Positions 32,964 to 38,346 of a DNA stretch of 38,346 bases are shown here, one piece after another. Origin of the DNA: Oscillospiraceae bacterium (GTDB lineage Bacteria > Bacillota > Clostridia > Oscillospirales > Ruminococcaceae); the NCBI GenBank assembly GCA_014799325.1, contig JAAVIE010000136.1, positions 1 to 38,346 on the forward strand, in the 5' to 3' direction. Position 1 is the stretch's first letter, and each line of letters begins with the position of its first letter. Under the pieces are notes generated by a model that was given only the letters and a program-made list of their open reading frames with translations, did not search any database and had not been told where the DNA came from. Made by a program: the position numbers and the translations under genes.

Positions 32964-34160
32964 CTACTTACTCGCCCTCCTCCCCCTCTTAAGCGAAGCC
33001 GCCAACAGCGCAGCCGCAAACACCGCCAATGCAAACAGCGCCTGCACCGTAATACAAACCATGACCTCCCCCTTGTCAAAAACAGCGCCGTCTCCGCCCA
33101 TTATCAGATTGTTCCCCCTGACATACCAATAGGCGGGCAGCAGCTTGCTTGCGTTGAGCACACCTTCACCCAGCAGCGACTGCTTGACGAAAACGCCGCA
33201 CATAAACGCCATGCCCAAGCCCAGAACGTTGGACACCATAGAGGTGACGTAAGGGGAATTTTTTATAGATGAAGAACACAAAATTCCCACCAAAGCCGAT
33301 ACCCCGAGGCTGAACAGCATGAAAATAAACATCTGGATAAGAGAATATACGCTCTTGTCATTAAAAAGCCTGCCCTGCGTGATTATCAGCCCTGTCACAA
33401 GCAGAACCAAGGATATTGCTATCGAGATCACAAATGCCCCTGCGATTATCTGAAAGGTATAGCGGACGGGAGAGATCGGGGAACAAAGGCTTCTGCTCCT
33501 CATCTCGTCATTGAGGAAGGTTGAGAAGGTGGGTACAAGTATGGCTAATATCATCATTATCATAATATAGGGTATAAAGTTGTAAAAATAGTACGCCGCC
33601 TTGTTCTCCTCGTTCCAGCCTTCTTCCTGCTGATAGCTGGTGACCTTTACGCCGTTTTCAAGGGTCTTTGCCGCTTCGGCGCAGGCGGTGACGCTGTCGC
33701 TTCCTCCTATGATGTACAGCCTTACCGCTGACATGTAGGTGTCTATCTCGTTTCCCACAAAAGATTCATAGCTGCTGCCGCCTATTACCTCGGAGGAAAG
33801 GATATTTTCATATTCGCCCTTTTGCAAGCTTTCCCCGAAGCCCTTTTTTACGGTAAGAACATACTCGGTCTTGCGGTTGTAAAGGCTGTCCTGGACAGCG
33901 CTTTCTTTATCGAAATCAATGTCGATAAGCTTTATGTTAGGGGAATTTTCAAGGTAGCTTATCAGTGCCTTGCTCTCCTCGGTACCGTCAAGATCGTTCA
34001 CCGACACGAGAGAGGCGAAGCCGCCTAAAGTACCGCTGCCCGCGCTTATATTGTCCGTTCCCACAACTACCATTGCCAGCAGGACGGCGAAGATCACCAT
34101 ATACATTATGACCTGATTGAGATAAGAGGGAACCAGCTTTAAATATGCTTTGAAAACCAT
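32964..34160 (-). CDS. ABC-2 type transporter permease (LnrN/LnrM-like)
   Basis: This 398-aa membrane protein has one N-terminal helix (about 13-33), a large extracytoplasmic part (about 40-185) and five or so C-terminal helices (AAYYFYNFIPYIMIMMILAIL onward), the ABC-2 permease plan. The C-terminus ends in KRGRRASK, on the cytoplasmic side. It is the third gene of an ATPase-permease-permease operon, 20 nt after the second. By order, length and the adjacent NarL-type two-component genes it corresponds to one of the two permeases of LnrLMN, which exports linearmycin-type polyenes in Bacillus. The substrate here is inferred, not shown. Confidence 0.85.
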   Translation of the reverse strand: MVFKAYLKLVPSYLNQVIMYMVIFAVLLAMVVVGTDNISAGSGTLGGFASLVSVNDLDGTEESKALISYLENSPNIKLIDIDFDKESAVQDSLYNRKTEYVLTVKKGFGESLQKGEYENILSSEVIGGSSYESFVGNEIDTYMSAVRLYIIGGSDSVTACAEAAKTLENGVKVTSYQQEEGWNEENKAAYYFYNFIPYIMIMMILAILVPTFSTFLNDEMRSRSLCSPISPVRYTFQIIAGAFVISIAISLVLLVTGLIITQGRLFNDKSVYSLIQMFIFMLFSLGVSALVGILCSSSIKNSPYVTSMVSNVLGLGMAFMCGVFVKQSLLGEGVLNASKLLPAYWYVRGNNLIMGGDGAVFDKGEVMVCITVQALFALAVFAAALLAASLKRGRRASK

Positions 34161-34180
34161 TTTACACTCCTATTTATAAT

Positions 34181-35332
34181 TTACAAGCTTTTGTATTTGC
34201 GTTTTCTTGTGGCAACAAAAGAGCCCGTCAGAAGCAAAACGCACCATATAAGCAAAACTATAACATTATTCCAAAATTTGTCGTAGCTGTCGTAAACGCA
34301 AAGGCTGTAAAAGCAGTCCACTATCAGCGCCGCGGGATTTATGCGGTTGAAAAAGGGAACTGTTTCCTCGATTATCAGCCGCATTCCCCCTACCATAAGA
34401 CCGCTCAAAAAGCATAAGCCCAGGGAGAAAGCAAGGCAGATACCGTTTTTCACGCCCTCTTTCATGGTGGAAAGAGAGCCTGCAAAACAGCCGAGGCAAT
34501 CCCCTATCAGAGTACTGAGGAAATTCACAAAAAGAATTACCCAAAAAGGTACGCCGAATTCTACTCTCAAAACAAATACAAGATAAGCCGCCCCAATACT
34601 GGTGAAAATATTGTGTATCAGCAAGGTTGCTATCATTGATGAGATAATGTCCTTGGTTTTGCTCATGGGGCTTACCTCCACCCTTGCCCCCAAGGTCGAC
34701 AGGTTCGCCTGGTGGTTTATGGAGCAGTACATTCCCATCATACTGCCCATAAGTCCCGCCATAGCCAACAGATTGTAGAAATACTGGACGTAAGGATCAA
34801 AGTTTGCATCATTGGAGGAGGAATTCACAAAGCTTGCCTCCGCGCCTATATTTTCCAGAAGCTCGGGAAGCTTTTCGGGGTGATTTTCCGCCACAGAGGA
34901 AATAATGTCGTATCTGCTCTTAAAGCTGTCAAGCACAGATCTCACTATGCCCGACCTTATTCCCGCGCCCACAGGCACTTCAAGGGAAATTTCGCTGTCC
35001 GAATATATGATGCCCTCCAGCTCGCCCCTTTCCATAAGCTCCTTAGCTTCCGCTTCGTCCTTTGTTTTGATAAGGAACAGGGGTTCTTCCCCCTCGTCGG
35101 TTTCAGCTTTTGTTTCCGATAGTGTGTCTATCAGCACATCAAAGCCTTCGGGGGCTTCTCCCTTTTCAATGACCGCAACGGCTATATTTTTGTAGTCCAA
35201 TTCCTCATCGGCAAGAGTACCGAAAGCCACATAAAACAATGTACCCAATATTATGGGAAAGCCTAACAGCCAGAAAACCACCACCTTTTTTCTCATAAGG
35301 TTGAGAAATTCGTATTTTATACAATGAAACAT
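34181..35332 (-). CDS. ABC-2 type transporter permease (LnrM/LnrN-like)
   Basis: This 383-aa membrane protein has an N-terminal helix (VVVFWLLGFPIILGTLFYVAFG), an extracytoplasmic domain (about 40-175) and a C-terminal block of hydrophobic segments starting near FYNLLAMAGLMGSMMGM. It ends in TRKRKYKSL. Its start codon overlaps the stop codon of the ATPase gene (ATGA), so translation is coupled. It probably forms the pore as a heterodimer with the following permease. Confidence 0.86.
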   Translation of the reverse strand: MFHCIKYEFLNLMRKKVVVFWLLGFPIILGTLFYVAFGTLADEELDYKNIAVAVIEKGEAPEGFDVLIDTLSETKAETDEGEEPLFLIKTKDEAEAKELMERGELEGIIYSDSEISLEVPVGAGIRSGIVRSVLDSFKSRYDIISSVAENHPEKLPELLENIGAEASFVNSSSNDANFDPYVQYFYNLLAMAGLMGSMMGMYCSINHQANLSTLGARVEVSPMSKTKDIISSMIATLLIHNIFTSIGAAYLVFVLRVEFGVPFWVILFVNFLSTLIGDCLGCFAGSLSTMKEGVKNGICLAFSLGLCFLSGLMVGGMRLIIEETVPFFNRINPAALIVDCFYSLCVYDSYDKFWNNVIVLLIWCVLLLTGSFVATRKRKYKSL

Positions 35333-36261
35333 CAGTCCCTTAGCTCCTTTCCCGTGATCTCCAAAAATACGTCATTCAGCGTGGGCAGGGTGGAATAAAC
35401 ACGGCCGATAGGCACTTCCTCGCTATGGAGATAATCAAGCAGTCTTGTGAGATTGTGCTTGCCGCCGCTGTAAAGCAGGGTGAGGGTATTATTGTCATAC
35501 CTGCATTCGTAGGAATGGGGCATCTGCCTTACTGCCGTCAGCTGCTCCTCGGTAAGACCTGCCGCCTCCACCGTTACCGTTTCGGTGTTCTTTATCATCT
35601 TTTTAAGCTCCTGCTTGGTGCCTATGGCAAGATTTTTGCCCTTGTCGATTATGGCTATGCGGGTGCAGATCTGCTCCACTTCTTCCATGTAGTGTGAGGT
35701 GTAGATTATGGTGGCGCCCTGTCGGTTCAGCTCCTCTATGCCTTCAAGGATTTTATTGCGGCTTTGAGGGTCAACGGCTACCGTGGGTTCGTCCATTATG
35801 ATAAGCTTAGGTTTATGTGCGATACCGCAGGCTATGTTAAGACGGCGGAGAAGTCCTCCCGAAAGCTTTTTGGGCTTGAATTTTTCAAAGCCCTCCAAGC
35901 CGACGAACTCAATAGCTTCCTTGACGCACTGTTCTCTTGTCTTTTTGTCCTTGACGTACAGACCGCAGAAGTAGTCTATGTTTTCCTTCACGGACAGCTC
36001 GTCGTGGACTGCCACGTTCTGCATTACCACGCCGATCTTTGCTTTGGATTCATTGTCCATTTTCTTGCCGAAAACGGTTATCTCGCCCTTGTCATAGGTG
36101 AGAAGATTCAAAAGACAGTTTATGCAGGTGGTTTTTCCCGAACCGTTGGGCCCCAGAAGTCCGAAGATCTCGCCCTCTTTTATCTCAAGGTCTAAGTGGT
36201 CTAACGCTATCAGTTCCTTGTAGCGTTTTACAAGCTTTTCTATTTTTACTACTGTTTCCAT
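35332..36261 (-). CDS. ABC transporter ATP-binding protein (LnrL-like)
   Basis: This 309-aa ATPase powers the two ABC-2 permeases downstream. It has Walker A GPNGSGKT (37-44), the Q-loop (VMQNVAVHDEL), the signature LSGG(LLRR), Walker B LIIMDEPT and an H-loop TSH, followed by a C-terminal accessory domain typical of drug and polyene exporters (DrrA/LnrL type, about 220-309). I chose ATG 36261, preceded by AAGGGGG; a longer frame begins 29 codons upstream, but that extension crosses the promoter. The promoter is at 36291-36319. Confidence 0.92.
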   Translation of the reverse strand: METVVKIEKLVKRYKELIALDHLDLEIKEGEIFGLLGPNGSGKTTCINCLLNLLTYDKGEITVFGKKMDNESKAKIGVVMQNVAVHDELSVKENIDYFCGLYVKDKKTREQCVKEAIEFVGLEGFEKFKPKKLSGGLLRRLNIACGIAHKPKLIIMDEPTVAVDPQSRNKILEGIEELNRQGATIIYTSHYMEEVEQICTRIAIIDKGKNLAIGTKQELKKMIKNTETVTVEAAGLTEEQLTAVRQMPHSYECRYDNNTLTLLYSGGKHNLTRLLDYLHSEEVPIGRVYSTLPTLNDVFLEITGKELRD

Positions 36262-36290
36262 GATTTGCCCCCTTGGTTTATTTCGTTTAT

Positions 36291-36319
36291 ATTTTAGCAT
36301 TTTGGAGGCGCGGCTGCAA
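36291..36319 (-). promoter_or_regulatory. SigA-type promoter of the ABC transporter operon
   Basis: On the minus strand TTGCAG (36319-36314), 17 bp, TAAAAT (36296-36291), 30 bp before the ATPase start codon. A dyad sits just upstream of the -35, the position expected for an activator site. Confidence 0.7.
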
Positions 36320-36340
36320 GTGAAGTTAATAATATTGTGA

Positions 36341-36356
36341 TGTGACAAATGTCACA
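36341..36356. promoter_or_regulatory. Candidate response-regulator operator
   Basis: TGTGACA-AA-TGTCACA is a dyad with perfect 7-bp arms in the intergenic region between the ABC operon and the kinase gene. Its centre lies about 30 bp upstream of the ABC operon -35 box, fitting activation by the NarL/LiaR-type regulator encoded alongside. The actual binder is inferred. Confidence 0.6.
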
Positions 36357-36431
36357 AAATATTTTTTTCTATGGATTTAAATGTCAAATTGTGTTAAAAT
36401 GATAAAAAAGAAATCAAAAGGGGGAGTAACA

Positions 36432-37535
36432 ATGCTGGTTCTGTTAGACAAAATAATAATATTCCTGCTTTGCTTCCTCCCCTATTTCGGCAAAGCTCTG
36501 TCTGCCGCAGATATTTATGGTATACTTGGCGCTGTGATAATTTCCTGCCTGTGTCAGGCGCTGATACCCGAAAGACCAAATTGCACCGCACTTTCTCCAA
36601 AAAAGATAATGAAAACCGCCGCCGAGAGCCTTTTCTCACTGTTGTGTATATTTTTCCCTGCCCTGCTGCCATTTTTGCCGCTTACAGTCTATGAGGCGGT
36701 GAGGACAAAAGACCTTGCTCCCCTCGCTTTTGGGGGAATTGCCCTTGCCTGCTCTTTGGCAAACGCTCCTCTATCCTGCCTTTACCCCCTGATACTGTGC
36801 TTGTTGGCTGTGTATTCATGCGTAAAAACGTTGAAAAACAGGGAGCTGTCCGAGAAAAACAACCGAAACCGCGACGACAGCGCTGAGCTTCAAAGGATAA
36901 TGAGCAGACGCAACCGCGAGCTGAGGGAAAATCTCGACTATGAGGTGCATATAACCGCCCTCAACGAGCGAAACCGAATTGCAAGAGAAATTCACGACAA
37001 CGTTGGACACCTGCTGTCACGCTCTCTTTTGCAGACAGGGGCGTTATCTGCTATCTGTCCAAAGGATCAGACAGCTATGAAAACCGCCATAGACGGCTTA
37101 AAGGACACTCTCGACAGCGCCATGAACAGTATACGGGAAAGCGTTCACGGCATAAGAGACGATTCCCTTGATCTGAAAACCGAGGGGAAAAAAATACTTG
37201 CTCCCTTGTCGGAAAGGTTTTCGGTGGCTCTCGATTGCGATATCGGAGAAGATATGCCCTCAAAGATCAAGCTGTGCTTTATATCCGTAATGAAAGAAGC
37301 GGTAAGCAACATCACAAAGCACAGCAACGGCAAAAAGGCAAAGATCACTTTAAGAGAACACCCCTCCCTCTACCAGCTTGTGGTATACGATGACGGCACC
37401 TCGGGCTGCAAGGCGGAGATGACCGAGGGCATGGGGCTCAACAATATGCGCGAAAGGGCGGAAAGTGTAGGGGGCTATTTCCGCATAAGCTGTGAGGAGG
37501 GCTTTACGGTTTTCGTGTCTGTAAGGAAAGGATAG
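36432..37535 (+). CDS. LiaS/DesK/LnrJ-type sensor histidine kinase
   Basis: This 367-aa membrane sensor has about four N-terminal hydrophobic segments (within residues 1-135), almost no extracytoplasmic domain, a coiled-coil linker (140-180), a HisKA_3 dimerisation motif ERNRIAREIHDNVGH with the phospho-acceptor His188, and a HATPase domain with KEAVSNITKHSNG (N box) and GMGLNNMRERAE (G box). Such intramembrane-type kinases sense membrane-active compounds. I chose ATG 36432, with GGGGGAG just upstream; the frame extends 17 codons further but lacks a good ribosome-binding site. It is 2 nt from the regulator gene. Confidence 0.9.
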   Translation: MLVLLDKIIIFLLCFLPYFGKALSAADIYGILGAVIISCLCQALIPERPNCTALSPKKIMKTAAESLFSLLCIFFPALLPFLPLTVYEAVRTKDLAPLAFGGIALACSLANAPLSCLYPLILCLLAVYSCVKTLKNRELSEKNNRNRDDSAELQRIMSRRNRELRENLDYEVHITALNERNRIAREIHDNVGHLLSRSLLQTGALSAICPKDQTAMKTAIDGLKDTLDSAMNSIRESVHGIRDDSLDLKTEGKKILAPLSERFSVALDCDIGEDMPSKIKLCFISVMKEAVSNITKHSNGKKAKITLREHPSLYQLVVYDDGTSGCKAEMTEGMGLNNMRERAESVGGYFRISCEEGFTVFVSVRKG

Positions 37536-37537
37536 CT

Positions 37538-38170
37538 ATGATTAACATTATAGTAATAGATGACGATCCCTTGGTGACAATGTCCATCAAGACCATACTT
37601 GAAGCAGGGGGAAATATAAAGGTAACAGCCGCAGGGGACAGCGGTGAACAGGCGATAGAGCTGTATAAACAGCATTCCCCAAATGTTCTTTTAATGGATA
37701 TAAGAATGGGCGGGATAACAGGGCTTGAAGCTGCAAGGGAAATTCTGAGCTTTGACAGAAATGCAAAGATACTATTCCTCACCACCTTCTCCGACGACGA
37801 TTATATTTTAAAGGCTCTTGACATAGGGGCAAAGGGCTATATCCTGAAGCAGGACTTTGAGGGCATAGAAGCCGCCATTACCGCGGTATACGAAGGACAA
37901 AGCGTTTTCGGCTCACAGATCACCCAAAAGCTCACGGGAATGGTGCAGAAGCAGGAGCTTTTCAATGCGGAAGCGGCAGGCATAAGCCGTAAGGAATCCG
38001 AGATAATAGAGCAGGTGGCAAAGGGACTGTCCAACAAAGAAATCGCCTCCGCTTTATACTTAAGCGAAGGCACTGTAAGAAACTATATAAGCAATATTCT
38101 TTTAAAATTAAACCTCAGGGACAGAACGCAGTTAGCAGTTTTCTACTTTGAAAAAATAAAAGGCAGATAA
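37538..38170 (+). CDS. NarL/LiaR-type response regulator
   Basis: This 210-aa transcription regulator has a complete receiver domain (Asp8-Asp10 pocket, phospho-acceptor Asp54 in LLMDIRMGGITG, Thr in FLTTF and Lys in ILKQD) and a C-terminal LuxR-type helix-turn-helix (about 145-205, with ISRKESEIIEQVAKGLSNKEIASAL and SEGTVRNYISNILLKL). It is the partner of the kinase 2 nt upstream. The likely target is the divergent ABC operon through the dyad at 36341-36356. Confidence 0.93.
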   Translation: MINIIVIDDDPLVTMSIKTILEAGGNIKVTAAGDSGEQAIELYKQHSPNVLLMDIRMGGITGLEAAREILSFDRNAKILFLTTFSDDDYILKALDIGAKGYILKQDFEGIEAAITAVYEGQSVFGSQITQKLTGMVQKQELFNAEAAGISRKESEIIEQVAKGLSNKEIASALYLSEGTVRNYISNILLKLNLRDRTQLAVFYFEKIKGR

Positions 38171-38184
38171 TACTAATTGTGCAG

Positions 38185-38346
38185 CTTTCTTGGGAGAGTC
38201 GTAAAAATTAGCTCAACATCTCTAAGAGCATGTCATATTTAGCTTGACTGTTCTGACAGCACAAGTTTTAAAACGCGGACTCCCAATAGCACTACTTCTC
38301 TGATAGCACGAATTTAAAAAAGTCGCAGAATTTCCTATGGAAATTC
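38185..38346 (-). repeat. Dispersed palindromic element, copy G (cut by window edge)
   Basis: The stretch after the response regulator gene contains two degenerate end pieces (TTCTGACAGCACAAGTTTTA and TCTGATAGCACGAATTTAAA) of the family in reverse orientation. A new perfect hairpin follows, GAATTTCC/GGAAATTC with loop TAT (38328-38346), exactly where the window ends. The stem differs from every other copy, in line with variable content behind a conserved end. Confidence 0.7.

Overview
The window looks like chromosome of an anaerobic Gram-positive Clostridia, most likely from the Ruminococcus/Oscillospiraceae group. The signs are a cellobiose 2-epimerase very like the remembered Ruminococcus albus enzyme (three catalytic histidines at the same offset), a Gram-positive flagellar order (flgM-flgN-flgK-flgL-yviE-fliW-csrA-fliD-fliS), SecA with a SEC-C tail, clear SigA-type promoters and low-to-moderate GC. 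No tRNA, rRNA, CRISPR array, transposase or prophage was seen.

Layout. 1-1.2 kb: a ThyX-like protein between two copies of a dispersed palindromic element. 1.2-3.1 kb: aspartate kinase and an AAC(6')-like acetyltransferase, divergent, each with a good promoter. 3.2-8.7 kb: a compact fatty-acid/polyketide-like gene set: PlsC-type acyltransferase, acyl carrier protein, a fused double ketosynthase whose second half has lost its catalytic residues, an unknown (Imm1-like?) protein, FabG-type reductase and FabZ-type dehydratase. A RlaP-like nucleotidyltransferase, a VanZ-family membrane protein and a methyltransferase follow. 11.0-21.6 kb: a late flagellar operon starting at a consensus sigma-28 promoter, covering anti-sigma factor, hook-filament junction proteins, FliW/CsrA switch, filament cap and chaperones, and ending with a receiver-like protein whose phosphorylation Asp is Glu. 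21.6-30.8 kb, minus strand: a membrane-anchored CAP-domain surface protein, an orphan membrane-fusion lipoprotein, cellobiose 2-epimerase, a DUF1015 protein and SecA. 31.0-32.8 kb: an AT-rich ATPase plus TOPRIM-like gene pair resembling OLD/PARIS-type defence modules. 32.9-38.2 kb: an ABC-2 transporter (ATPase and two permeases) divergent from a LiaS/NarL-type two-component system. This arrangement matches the linearmycin-resistance LnrJK-LnrLMN system of Bacillus, and a dyad operator candidate lies in the shared promoter region.

The most unusual signal is non-coding. A family of intergenic elements occurs at 1-260, 930-1165, 4137-4365, 23510-23770 and 27646-27990, with partial copies at 10962-11003 and 38185-38346. 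The ends are conserved, but between them lies an interchangeable series of perfect or near-perfect hairpins. Several hairpins share a 12-nt loop while their stems differ with base pairing preserved. A hairpin with nearly the same loop lies in the csrA leader. A separate imperfect inverted repeat of about 160 bp abuts the stop codon of the double ketosynthase.

All assignments come from reading the sequence and remembered family features; no database search was run.
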